From positions 202,206 to 266,205 of the forward strand of contig JADJTY010000015.1 of NCBI GenBank assembly GCA_016710935.1: a DNA stretch of 64,000 bases, given 5' to 3'. The notes below the pieces were generated by a model, which had not been told where the DNA came from, searched no databases, and saw nothing but the letters and a program-made list of their open reading frames with translations. Positions 36,073-44,411 of the stretch are shown piece after piece (positions within the stretch are counted from its first letter, which is position 1; every line of letters begins with the position of its first letter). A program made the position numbers and the translations under genes. This stretch comes from Chitinophagaceae bacterium. Lineage in GTDB: Bacteria; Bacteroidota; Bacteroidia; Chitinophagales; Chitinophagaceae.

Positions 36073-37221
36073 TTGATACCAACCATACAAAGCAAACTAC
36101 CCCATGTTGGCACCACCATTTTTACCGTAATGAGTGTGCTGGCCAATGAGCACAAAGCCATTAACCTGGGACAGGGTTTTCCGGATTACAACATGAGTGA
36201 AGACCTGATAGCACTGGTGAACAAAGCCATGACCAGCGGATACAACCAGTATGTACACATGAATGGTTTACCTGCATTACGGGAACGGATATCCGAAAAA
36301 ATTGCCGGCCTTTATGCCACCGCAGTTAATGGCGATACAGATATTACCATTACCCCCGGCGGCACTTATGCCATTTACACAGCGCTTACCACTATACTGC
36401 AACCCGGCGATGAAGTGATTGTTTTTGAACCGGCTTACGATAGTTATATACCCAATATTGAAATTAACGGGGCAATACCGGTTTTAATTCCGCTGGTATA
36501 CCCCGATTATAAAATTGACTGGGAACTGGCGAAGCAAAAAATTACACCCAAAACAAAACTCATTATGCTCAACACGCCGCACAACCCAACCGGTGCTGTG
36601 CTGGGTGCAGATGATATCGTGCAATTACAAAGCATTGTAAAAGGTACCGGTATTTTTATTTTGAGCGATGAAGTGTATGAGCATTTAATATTTGATGGTA
36701 AGCAGCATGAAAGTATGTTGCGTTACCCCGATCTGTATGAAAGAAGTTTTGTTTGCTTTTCGTTTGGGAAGGTTTACCATTGTACCGGCTGGAAACTGGG
36801 CTATTGTGTGGCCCCGCCTGCATTGATGAAAGAATTCAGAAAAGTACACCAGTTCAACTCTTTTACCTGCAACAGCCCGGTACAGTTTGCGCTGACAGAA
36901 TTTTTACAGCAGAAAGAACATTATTTACAGCTTGGAAGTTTTCTGCAGCAAAAAAGAGATTACCTTAAAAACCTGATGCAGCAAACTAAATTTAAAGCGC
37001 TGCCATCTTACGGAAGTTATTTTCAGCTATACAGCTACAGCGATATTACTGATGAACCCGAAAAGGAATTTGCCATCCGCCTTACCAAAGAATATGGGGT
37101 AGCCACCATACCCACATCGGCATTTTACAAAAACGGCGAAGACAATCAGGTACTTCGTTTTTGTTTTTCAAAAAATGAGCATACGCTGGAAGAAGCGGCG
37201 AACAGGTTGATGAAGTTGTAG
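36073..37221 (+). CDS. PLP-dependent aminotransferase, methionine aminotransferase type
   Basis: A 382-residue fold-type I aminotransferase. Key features: NLGQGFPDYNM near residue 33, ITPGGTYAIYTAL, the LNTPHNPTGAVL turn, LSDEVYEHLIFDG with the PLP-contacting Asp and Tyr, and the Schiff-base lysine in SFGKVYHCTGWKLGYC. The set is closest to methionine (YbdL-type) or kynurenine aminotransferases. Start TTG at 36,073 is chosen because it keeps the conserved N-terminus (IQSKLPHVGTTIFTVMS); the first ATG would cut into it. Stand-alone gene; substrate beyond the family is uncertain. Confidence 0.85.
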   Translation: MIPTIQSKLPHVGTTIFTVMSVLANEHKAINLGQGFPDYNMSEDLIALVNKAMTSGYNQYVHMNGLPALRERISEKIAGLYATAVNGDTDITITPGGTYAIYTALTTILQPGDEVIVFEPAYDSYIPNIEINGAIPVLIPLVYPDYKIDWELAKQKITPKTKLIMLNTPHNPTGAVLGADDIVQLQSIVKGTGIFILSDEVYEHLIFDGKQHESMLRYPDLYERSFVCFSFGKVYHCTGWKLGYCVAPPALMKEFRKVHQFNSFTCNSPVQFALTEFLQQKEHYLQLGSFLQQKRDYLKNLMQQTKFKALPSYGSYFQLYSYSDITDEPEKEFAIRLTKEYGVATIPTSAFYKNGEDNQVLRFCFSKNEHTLEEAANRLMKL

Positions 37222-37260
37222 GAGGTCCCGCAGATATCGCAGATGACGCAGAGAAAAGGA

Positions 37261-37355
37261 GGTGTCTGGCCACTAAGAAAAGCTTTTATGCGGTAAGGAT
37301 ATTTGCTACTCAGCCATCTTTTATGTTTTCAGAATGTTCGTAGTGGCCTGACACC
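37261..37355. repeat. 95-bp palindromic repeat, copy 1
   Basis: The ends GGTGTCTGGCCACTA and TAGTGGCCTGACACC are inverted repeats of each other (one mismatch). The interior carries CTACTCAGCCATC. The element is repeated in tandem immediately to the right and again at 38,226. Confidence 0.85.
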
Positions 37356-37360
37356 TAAGC

Positions 37361-37449
37361 AGGCCACTAAGAAAAGCTTTTATGCGCTCAGGATATTCGC
37401 TACTCAGCCATCATTTATGTTTCCAGTCTGTTCGTAGTGGCCTGACACC
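37361..37449. repeat. 95-bp palindromic repeat, copy 2 (shortened left end)
   Basis: AGGCCACTAAGAAAAGCTTT starts this copy and TAGTGGCCTGACACC ends it; the outer GGTGTC of the left end is missing because it is shared or lost at the junction with copy 1. Confidence 0.8.
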
Positions 37450-37568
37450 CCTTCAATTTTTTACATAATTCCTACATTCAGTTATTTACCCCTTTGTTTT
37501 TTAATAATGGACTACTTTTTGAACATACTTAAGCAATGTATTTTTTAAGTAAAACAAAAGGAGAATTT

Positions 37569-38153
37569 ATGAAAACAGTTAAAAATATTTTCGCCGTCAT
37601 GATGGTGGCATTTGCCATAGCCTCATGCGCAACACCGGTAAATATTGAAAAAGATGACTCGGTAAATTTTGCCAATTACAAAACCTATATGTGGGTAGAT
37701 ACAAGGTATACACAAAATGATAATACGGTAAGGCCCACATCGTATGGCGACATCAGTGTAAGAAATGCAGCCAATGCAGAGTTAAGAAAAGCCGGATGGT
37801 CAGAAGTTTCAAACGATCCGGACCTGCTTATAAGTTATGATGTATTGGTGCAGAATACCACCACACGCAGATCAGACCCGGTATACACACAATCTTATAC
37901 ACGTACGTATTACAATCCACGGTTAAGAAGGTGGGGCACGGTTTATTATCCATCAGAATTTTTAGGATATAATAATTACGAAGTGCCGGTTAAAGAGGGT
38001 ACTATAAGTATTACAATAACAGATGCAAATACAGATAAAGCTGTTTGGCAGGGATGGACAACGGAAGGGTTAAATTATTCCAGTATTACGCCGGAGGAGA
38101 TCAGCGCAAGTGTGCGCAATATTTTCAGCAAGCTGAATGTTGCCGCCAGGTAG
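37569..38153 (+). CDS. DUF4136 family lipoprotein
   Basis: About 194 residues from the ATG at 37,569, chosen because AAGGAGAATTT precedes it at good ribosome-binding distance; an ATG 33 bp upstream would put extra residues before the lipoprotein signal. The signal is MVAFAIASCATP (lipidated Cys about residue 19). The mature part matches DUF4136: FANYKTYMWVDT, PDLLISYDVLVQ, GTISITITDANTDKAVWQG and a C-terminal FSKL. The family is a common outer-envelope lipoprotein of unknown function. It stands alone between palindromic repeats. Confidence 0.85.
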   Translation: MKTVKNIFAVMMVAFAIASCATPVNIEKDDSVNFANYKTYMWVDTRYTQNDNTVRPTSYGDISVRNAANAELRKAGWSEVSNDPDLLISYDVLVQNTTTRRSDPVYTQSYTRTYYNPRLRRWGTVYYPSEFLGYNNYEVPVKEGTISITITDANTDKAVWQGWTTEGLNYSSITPEEISASVRNIFSKLNVAAR

Positions 38154-38225
38154 ATACTTAAAAAAGACAATTAGCATGAGTCAATACGTAAGGGCAGCTG
38201 CATGGCTGCTGCTTTTACATTTTCA

Positions 38226-38319
38226 GGTGTCTGGCCACTATACAAGCATTTACATTTCAGAATATTTGCTATTCAGCTATCTTTTCAATTTTCAGATTAT
38301 TCGGTAGTGGCCTGACACC
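38226..38319. repeat. 95-bp palindromic repeat, copy 3
   Basis: GGTGTCTGGCCACTA opens and TAGTGGCCTGACACC closes this copy; the interior has diverged more than between copies 1 and 2. Its last base overlaps the TAG stop of the DUF1569-like gene. Confidence 0.85.
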
Positions 38320-38768
38320 TACGCATTAAACTGTTGCAGGTGATGATCGAGGTGTTTATACATACTCATGCCCCATTGTTCGGGTGTAAATGCCCCAAAC
38401 ATGGGATGTGGATATTTACCTACATTACCGGGTCCGGCATGGTAAAACTGGTTGATCATGCCCACAAGCTCCTGTTTTTCTTTATCAAAATCTCGTTCAT
38501 CTTTAATGATAAAATTGGGAGCAGTAGGCAGGTTGCGTTTCCATGGTTCGTTGTTGTATAATTTTTTCTTAAATGCCCAGCCTAATAATAAACCGATGAA
38601 CATCCGCGGCATTTTTTTATCGCTCAGCGGCACCTTAAATGCTTCTTTGCTGTGTGCCAGCATTTGGGCAACCGTCATTTTTCCCCATACCCGTTGAGCG
38701 TTTGGTGTAAGCGAATGGAGGCGGGTGATGATCTCTGTGTAAGGGTCTTTGTCAAATAAATTTTTCAT
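38319..38768 (-). CDS. DUF1569 / DinB-like protein
   Basis: A 149-residue cytoplasmic protein with the DUF1569 pattern: WGKMTVAQMLAHSKEAFK (conserved His), GWAFKKKLYNNEPWKRNLPT, PHPMFGAFTPEQWGMSMYKH and LDHHLQQF at the end. The histidines fit the metal site of the DinB/YfiT-like four-helix fold. Function is unknown. Its stop codon touches the third palindromic repeat, which may act as its terminator. Confidence 0.8.
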   Translation of the reverse strand: MKNLFDKDPYTEIITRLHSLTPNAQRVWGKMTVAQMLAHSKEAFKVPLSDKKMPRMFIGLLLGWAFKKKLYNNEPWKRNLPTAPNFIIKDERDFDKEKQELVGMINQFYHAGPGNVGKYPHPMFGAFTPEQWGMSMYKHLDHHLQQFNA

Positions 38769-38910
38769 GCGGCATTTTTAGTTTTAAGGTATTCAAGCGT
38801 TGCAGGTGTATGGCCATTAAGAACAGTGTTACCCTTTAGGATTTTTAAAGACCACAACTCATAGCTGTAAAATTAAAAATTTCTGAGTATTCCTGCATCA
38901 TAAACCCGGG

Positions 38911-40032
38911 CTATTTAATAACAGCAGGATGAACAAAATCGAGGTATACATCATACGATGTTTTCTTTAAATTCTTTTTGTCATAATTCCCCGCTGTAAT
39001 CACCAGTATTAGATCTTCCTCCCTATTGATTTCTATCTTCTGTCCTCCATTTCCTGTGGCTTCAACGGTTTTGATGATCCTGTTCTCTACGGTATCAACA
39101 AGGGTCCAAAACTGGTAGCCATAGCCATATGGTTCTTCCGTATAAATGTGTTTCTTCAAAGATTCGTTCACCAGGTTTTCAGAAATTATTTGCTTCCCGT
39201 TCCAATTGCCTTTATTATGGTAAAGCATGCCAAACTTCAGTAGATCCCTCGACCGCATTCTTAACCCGCCCCAGGCGCAAATAAGACCATTCTTCTCTTT
39301 TGTCCATTGATAGTTCGTGATGCCCATGGGTTTAAATAAATGGGTTGCTGTAAACTTTTCAATATCTAAACCGGTTACTTTTTCAACGATCTGGGCAAGT
39401 AATTGCGTACACCCGGCACTGTACTTAAAAGTTTTTCCGGGCGTGTCAACGAGTGGCTGGCGAAGGATAAAATTGATAGCATGAGCAATATTTTTTTCTT
39501 TTAGTGAATCCGCATACCAGATTTGATCATCATCACTCCAATACAAACCGGCACTCATAGTCAATAATTGTTCCACTGTTATTTTGCTCTTCATGCCGGT
39601 GTCGTACTTCGCATATTCAGGAAAGAAGTCAAATACCCGCTGTTTCACATCTTTTAACTTACCCTGGTCAATAGCGATCATCACCGCTGCACTTACTATA
39701 CTCTTGTTAATGCTTCGTATATCATGTAAACTATCACGGCCCTGTTGTACGGTGCCAATAAAATCTGTTGCCCTGTTCTCATCATGCCCGGGCCAGTAAT
39801 TTTCATACACCAGTTTATTATTGCGCAGTATCAGAACACTGTGGATGTTTGGATAAACACCGGCAGTAATAGAATCGTGCATGGACTTGATCATGCTTTC
39901 GTTTATTCCAACATCCTGTAAGGTGGCGGTTTGTATGCCGTCATGTAATTGTTCCGGACTTTCAAAAAGATCACGCTGCTTTTGGCTGCATGAATTTAAA
40001 AGTATGATAAGATATATGATAAACTTTTTCAT
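38911..40032 (-). CDS. Beta-lactamase-like serine hydrolase lipoprotein
   Basis: A 373-residue protein with lipoprotein signal IILLNSCSQK. It belongs to the serine beta-lactamase/class C (S12, AmpC-like) family: nucleophile motif SINK (in RSINKSIVSAAV), the YxN-equivalent FKYSAGCTQLL, and GYGYQFWT with ATGNGGQKI near the C-terminus (HxG-like position). These enzymes are esterases, D-aminopeptidases or DD-peptidases more often than beta-lactamases. Last conventional gene before the cassette array; it shares the array's minus orientation but has no repeat directly after its stop. Confidence 0.85.
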   Translation of the reverse strand: MKKFIIYLIILLNSCSQKQRDLFESPEQLHDGIQTATLQDVGINESMIKSMHDSITAGVYPNIHSVLILRNNKLVYENYWPGHDENRATDFIGTVQQGRDSLHDIRSINKSIVSAAVMIAIDQGKLKDVKQRVFDFFPEYAKYDTGMKSKITVEQLLTMSAGLYWSDDDQIWYADSLKEKNIAHAINFILRQPLVDTPGKTFKYSAGCTQLLAQIVEKVTGLDIEKFTATHLFKPMGITNYQWTKEKNGLICAWGGLRMRSRDLLKFGMLYHNKGNWNGKQIISENLVNESLKKHIYTEEPYGYGYQFWTLVDTVENRIIKTVEATGNGGQKIEINREEDLILVITAGNYDKKNLKKTSYDVYLDFVHPAVIK

Positions 40033-40370
40033 TGAAAATATTTATAATGGAAGATATAACATTTCTTAAATGGTGCCGCTGAATCTACGCCGTATCAAAC
40101 GCTCAGGCCGGGTGCTGGTTGGAAGCATCCGCAATCTACTGACGGGTAGACTGGCTTGATGATTTATAGGCCTGCAGCATAATGTTCTTTAACTTTTGTT
40201 GCTCTTTAACATCCTGGACTTTTGATTGGCAGAAGAACATTGGAATGAGAAACTGCAGGCTGAGTTTTTTTCATAACCAGGATGTTGATGATATTGAAAG
40301 ATAGGAAATATAGGGGTAAATTTGGGTGGACTTAACATATAGCTGTTCGCCCTGATTTCAGCATTGCTAT
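40033..40370. other. Intergenic left border of the cassette array, with two weak site-like hairpins
   Basis: No gene is seen. AACGCTCAGGCC (from 40,098) and GGCCTGCAGCATAATGTT (to 40,186) could pair as a short attC-like site of about 89 bp. A second one is described at 40,334-40,373. Neither carries the GGGCAGGGCTTGCTGCAG core of the main repeats, so this stretch is a tentative border. Confidence 0.35.
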
Positions 40371-40373
40371 GTT
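40334..40373 (-). repeat. Short attC-like hairpin at the left end of the array
   Basis: AACATATAGCTG pairs imperfectly with CAGCATTGCTATGTT. It has the AAC...GTT ends of the array repeats but is only 40 bp and lacks their core. Its GTT runs into the stop of the next gene just as in the full repeats (TTA of GTTAGC is the stop). Confidence 0.45.
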
Positions 40374-41013
40374 AGCGGCTGGCTGTTGAAGATTTAGCTT
40401 TTTTAAGTGAAGGTAACCAGGAAATAAAAAATTCAACAACTAAAACGGGAACAACCCAACTCATCCATTCATAGGTTGCATCTTTCACCTCCTCATTTTT
40501 TATAAAAGATAAAAAATTATGCTTGTACACCAGGTCAGATAAAATGCGAAGAAATACGAAAGCTAAAGTCAAAGTATAACTACGGATCATAAATAAACGA
40601 TGTGCCTGAACATTTTTTCTTTTTATAGTAATCCACGCAGCAGATGTCATGAATAACCACAACGAAGCTAGAATTAATGTTGGAACTACTGAGCCCGGAT
40701 ATGGTTGCGTAATGCCAAGATATATTGCTGAAAAACCTCCTAAAAGGCATCCAATTATATATACTTTTCCTAAAGACCTATGCCATTTAATATAATGTTT
40801 GCGAAACCAGGTCCAGAATTGAAACGGACCTGTTATAAGAGGAATGACTGCAGTCGCTATGTGAGATACAAACCAAAATTGCTTATTCCAAAATGTCGGA
40901 CCTAAACCTTCTTTAACAAACCTGTAATTTATTGCACGAAAAAAATAGTAAGAGCTAAATAAAATTATTATTGCCCAGGTTATTCTGATAATTAGTTTCT
41001 TTTTATCCTTCAT
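40372..41013 (-). CDS. DUF2306-like integral membrane protein (cassette gene)
   Basis: A 213-residue membrane protein with about six helices (for example IAWAIIILFSSYYFF-like N-terminus, VSHIATAVIPLITGPFQFW, LGGFSAIYLG, LILASLWLFMTSAAW, VVPVLVVEFFISWL). The RKHYIKWHRSLGKVYIIG motif and QAHRLFMIRSYTLTLAF are typical of DUF2306, a family with conserved histidines that may bind haem or metal. Function unknown. It is the leftmost gene of the repeat-delimited array; its TAA is contained in the GTTAGC string that ends the short hairpin on its left. Confidence 0.82.
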   Translation of the reverse strand: MKDKKKLIIRITWAIIILFSSYYFFRAINYRFVKEGLGPTFWNKQFWFVSHIATAVIPLITGPFQFWTWFRKHYIKWHRSLGKVYIIGCLLGGFSAIYLGITQPYPGSVVPTLILASLWLFMTSAAWITIKRKNVQAHRLFMIRSYTLTLAFVFLRILSDLVYKHNFLSFIKNEEVKDATYEWMSWVVPVLVVEFFISWLPSLKKAKSSTASR

Positions 41014-41025
41014 GTCATTTAAGCT

Positions 41026-41212
41026 TACGGGCAGGTATTGCCGATGGTGGGGAATTTTATATTCGCCCGGAACTGCTGCCTGGCTTTTTGATAAAGTTAA
41101 ATATTAAGAACTAAAGCTGGGCTTTATTCGTCAAGCCCCGAACCGCAGTACAGCAGAATTACCGCTGCTGATTGCTCCAATGTCAAGCCCCACTATTGGC
41201 AATACCAATGTT
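41026..41212 (-). repeat. attC-like site 1
   Basis: About 187 bp between TTACGGGCAGG (AAC altered to TAC) and ACCAATGTT. The interior contains GTCAAGCCCC and GAACCGC..CAGCAGAATTACC, shared with sites 7, 9 and 10. Outside its right end the string GTTAGCTGATG pairs with TATCAGCTAAC across the following hydrolase gene. Confidence 0.85.
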
Positions 41213-41225
41213 AGCTGATGTTATT

Positions 41226-42509
41226 TTAGTCCTTCAAATTGTCTATCCAATTGGTTATTTCACTAAAATATGTAGGAGCTATTTTTTGAAAATAGGGAAA
41301 GTTGTTGTCAACAATGGTCATTGAATGACTTGCGTTTTTTAATATGACGATATGGTATGACTTATTTCCAGCTGTCCTTAATGTTTTTTCAATTACTTTG
41401 TAACTGTTTTCAGGAATTACAACGTCCGATGTTCCCTGTATTAGTAATATGGGTTGTTTAGCCGTCTTAAAATATGGTAGCCCACTAAATTTTAATTTCT
41501 CGTCTTTGGCTATTTCTTTTTCAGGTATCCAAATGTATTTATACCACGATTGAGTATTGTATTTTTTAGCAAAATTTTCTATAGTCTGGAATGTGGTAAT
41601 GCCTGCCAAATATTCATAACTCACTTTTTGGGTTCTTGTCGCAATGTTTATGTTTTCTTTTCCAATTTTATCAATATTTGAATTTCGCCAATTATTCAAA
41701 TCGCTTTCTAGTAATGTGCCGTCTGGACAACTTACCGAAATCCCAAATTTTAATGCGGGTAATTTTGATAAGATATAAGGAATTTTTATACCACCCTGAC
41801 TGCTTCCCTTTATTCCAATCCGGGATAAAGGAATTTGATTAGTTGTAGAAATAAATAAAATGCCATTAATATCATCAGCGGCTAATTCTTCAATAGTAGC
41901 TGATTTCCAGTTTCCTTCTGATTTACCCGTTCCCCTTTTGTCATAATTGAAGACAACAAAGCCTTTGCTTGCAAAATAATAGGCTTCTGCACTACTGGCA
42001 CTTCTGTCGCTTCCCTGAGAAGAAGTAACTAAAAACAAGCATCTGTTGTTAGGTTTATTGGGTTTCCAAATTGTTCCTTTAAGCTGCAAGCCATTGGACT
42101 GAAAAGTGACTTCTTCCTCTTTAATTTCAGAGGTGCCCGTTTCTTTTTTTGTTAAAACAGATTCTATCGTATTTAATAGTTCATCTGTTTCGTTTGCGTA
42201 TATATTTAGTTTTCCGGTTAAACCACTATCCAGTTTTTTGAATTTGTATTCGTAAGTATAAGAATCACTAACTATATAAAAGTTTAAGGAGTCATTGCTT
42301 AGGTTAACATTCAACGCTGGAATTTGATAAGCATTCATTTCAATGCTTGTAAAAAATACGCTTGCTTGATTTTCTGTATTGGTTACCTCTATTTGATAAT
42401 TTAGTGAACCATTAGCGTAATTCAGACTTCCGGAATAGGTAACTTCTTCAGCATTTGCAGATGAAGTTATAGCAATAAAGAAAATCATAAAAAGGTAATG
42501 AACTCTCAT
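41226..42509 (-). CDS. Secreted alpha/beta hydrolase (cassette gene)
   Basis: A 427-residue protein with signal peptide MRVHYLFMIFFIAITSSANA. Residues 21-125 are a beta-rich domain. From about 135 it is an alpha/beta hydrolase of the S9/DLH-like type: FLVTSSQGSDR (oxyanion region), FNYDKRGTGKSEG, nucleophile S237 in GIKGSSQGG, ILLIQGTSDVVIP (acid loop) and ASHSMTIV (catalytic His). It is probably an exported esterase or peptidase. The cassette has arms GTTAGCTGATGTTA (41,210) and ATATCAGCTAAC (ending 42,540), complementary over 14 positions with a G.T at position 11. Confidence 0.87.
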   Translation of the reverse strand: MRVHYLFMIFFIAITSSANAEEVTYSGSLNYANGSLNYQIEVTNTENQASVFFTSIEMNAYQIPALNVNLSNDSLNFYIVSDSYTYEYKFKKLDSGLTGKLNIYANETDELLNTIESVLTKKETGTSEIKEEEVTFQSNGLQLKGTIWKPNKPNNRCLFLVTSSQGSDRSASSAEAYYFASKGFVVFNYDKRGTGKSEGNWKSATIEELAADDINGILFISTTNQIPLSRIGIKGSSQGGIKIPYILSKLPALKFGISVSCPDGTLLESDLNNWRNSNIDKIGKENINIATRTQKVSYEYLAGITTFQTIENFAKKYNTQSWYKYIWIPEKEIAKDEKLKFSGLPYFKTAKQPILLIQGTSDVVIPENSYKVIEKTLRTAGNKSYHIVILKNASHSMTIVDNNFPYFQKIAPTYFSEITNWIDNLKD

Positions 42510-42537
42510 TTCGAAGTAGTTTTTTTTAATATCAGCT

Positions 42538-42734
42538 AACGGGCAGGTATTGCTGCAGGTGTGGAATTCATTGCTCGTCCGCCCGGAATCCCTACACCGT
42601 GTAGGGACTGATTAAAGATATAAAAGTACAGGTTAACAAACAAAAGCCAGGGATGTTGGTCCAGCCCTGATGAAGATGATAGCGATAAAATGCCCATTGC
42701 TCCAATGTCCAGCCAGCCTTGCAGCAAACCCAAT
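42538..42734 (-). repeat. attC-like site 2 (full form)
   Basis: AACGGGCAGGTATTGCTGCAG to CAGCAAACCCAATT. The interior has GATTAAAGATATAAAAGTAC, AGGTTAACAAACAAAAGCC and TGCCCATTGCTCCAATGTCC, nearly identical to sites 11, 14 and 19. The right end reads CCCAATTGTACGC, two bases (TG) shorter than the usual CCCAATGTT. Confidence 0.92.
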
Positions 42735-42762
42735 TGTACGCATAACCTATTTATAGAGTACC

Positions 42763-43974
42763 TTATTTATTTTCGTTCAATAATGTTTCAAGCTTTTGTT
42801 TCGTCTCGGGAATGATCTTTAACGACAAAGTTTTTTTGAAACTCTCTATAGCTTTTAATTTATCACCATTTGCCAAGTACAAATCTCCCAATCCATCATA
42901 ACAATTAGCAGTTTCGGGGTAGTTTGTAATATTTAGTTTAAACAATGCCTCTGCTTTAATAAGTTGTTTTTGTCTCAACATATAGTATGCAAGACCATTA
43001 ACCTGGCTTTCATCTGGTTTAATGAGATAACCAATTTGCTCAGAAACATTTTTATAGTGTGTTATGAATAAAGAATCTAGTTTAAAATTGGGATCATCTA
43101 ATTCACTGTTATAAATTTTGAGTTTGTAATAATCAAAAATAAAACGAAGGGCATCATACTCACCGATCAATCGGACGGAACCGTGATCATCATTTTCATA
43201 ATATTTATGTTGAAAACGTAATTGATTTGTTTTGTTTTTGAAAATATCTTTAATGAATGTCAGGTTGCTGCGAATAAGCTCAGTACCCTCAGTAGTATCT
43301 TTTTGAACTTCCAGCGTATCCATTCCTCTTTCCATCCGGTTTGCCAATGCCATAAATAAGATTTTCCCTTTATAATGCTGATTTGCTAAAATCGTCTTTG
43401 CTTCTGTTACAATTTGCTGATCGTTCCACCATAAAGCGCCATCAAGAGAAATATAGGCATCGAATAAATCCTGGTGATGTATCAAGGTATTCACAACAGT
43501 CAGGCCACCAACAGAGTGACCGATAAAGATCTTGTAGGAAGCTGTTGGGTAATTTGATTCGATGTATGGCATTAATTCCTTTTCCACATAGCGCATGAAT
43601 TTTTCGCCTTCGCCAACAACACCGGGCATTCCCTTATCTGAACCATATGTTAGCTCGTTCATTCGGGAATGATGTAAAATGCCGACTACAATCATTGGCG
43701 GACAAAGGCCTGCATTACTCATAAATTCGGTTATACTAACAATATCATTAAAATTTGCATTGCCGTCTAATAAATAAATTACCGGGTAACGTCCTTTACC
43801 GGTATTTTCATTTCCGCCATTGCTCTTTGGAATATGAATCCAAACTTTACGCTCTTCACCTAATATTTTGGAGGGGAAACATTTTTCAAAACCAACGGTA
43901 AAAGAATTGTTTTCCTGTGCTTTGGCACAAAAAGAAAAAAGTAATAGCGTAAAAGAATAAAAAAATGTTTTCAT
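42763..43974 (-). CDS. Secreted esterase (Fes/IroE-like) with C-terminal TPR (cassette gene)
   Basis: A 403-residue product with signal peptide ending at CAKA. Residues 25-270 are a putative-esterase alpha/beta hydrolase of the enterochelin-esterase type: YPVIYLLDGNANF, VVGILHHSRMNELTYG, nucleophile S154 in IFIGHSVGGLT, and YENDDHGSVRLI supplying the catalytic His. The last ~90 residues form TPR helices (YDGLGDLYLANGDKLKAIES). Exported ester hydrolysis is likely; substrate unknown. Its cassette arms TTGTACGCATAACC (42,733) and GGTTGCGTACAAC (ending 44,199) match across the gene. The 220 bp upstream of the start is long enough for its own promoter. Confidence 0.87.
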   Translation of the reverse strand: MKTFFYSFTLLLFSFCAKAQENNSFTVGFEKCFPSKILGEERKVWIHIPKSNGGNENTGKGRYPVIYLLDGNANFNDIVSITEFMSNAGLCPPMIVVGILHHSRMNELTYGSDKGMPGVVGEGEKFMRYVEKELMPYIESNYPTASYKIFIGHSVGGLTVVNTLIHHQDLFDAYISLDGALWWNDQQIVTEAKTILANQHYKGKILFMALANRMERGMDTLEVQKDTTEGTELIRSNLTFIKDIFKNKTNQLRFQHKYYENDDHGSVRLIGEYDALRFIFDYYKLKIYNSELDDPNFKLDSLFITHYKNVSEQIGYLIKPDESQVNGLAYYMLRQKQLIKAEALFKLNITNYPETANCYDGLGDLYLANGDKLKAIESFKKTLSLKIIPETKQKLETLLNENK

Positions 43975-44196
43975 AGAATTTTTAAAGCTTGATTTAAAGA
44001 TTGCCTGTCCACAGATATGAGCATTACTTTTTTAATGAGTCAAAGGACGTGCTTTATTCTTGTAGTGGGAGAAATATATGTAAAGAGACCTGATTTGTCT
44101 TGAAATGGGTTGCAATGTGTATTTGTCTGTTAGGTACTTCGCCTTGAATATCCTGTCACTTGAAAGTGAACGGAGTTTCGTTTTAGGGTTGCGTAC
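43975..44196 (-). promoter_or_regulatory. Upstream region of the esterase cassette
   Basis: A gene-free stretch between the esterase start and the next repeat. It likely contains that cassette's promoter; no specific box is claimed. Small open frames here run into the repeat and are not considered genes. Confidence 0.4.
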
Positions 44197-44359
44197 AACG
44201 GGCAGGGCTTGCTGCAAGGCTGGAATTCATTGCTTGTCCGCCCGGCAACTTCTGCCTGCCGTCAGTGCAGGTAGAATTCGGTCAAGCCCGATATTAGCTG
44301 ATAGTAGTACAACAGCCGATTGTTATTCCGTCCGCCAGCCTTGCGGCAAACCTTTTGTT
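44197..44359 (-). repeat. attC-like site 3 (163-bp variant)
   Basis: AACGGGCAGGGCTTGCTGCAA opens it and GCCTTGCGGCAAACCTTTTGTT closes it. The right half (ATATTAGCTGATAGTAGT, then CAGCCGATTGTTATTCCGTC) is shared with the truncated site 13, showing a sequence sub-family. Confidence 0.9.
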
Positions 44360-44411
44360 GTGCATTCGTGTTTCACAAATGCTTTTTCTGTTAATTAAAA
44401 TTTTGATTCAT

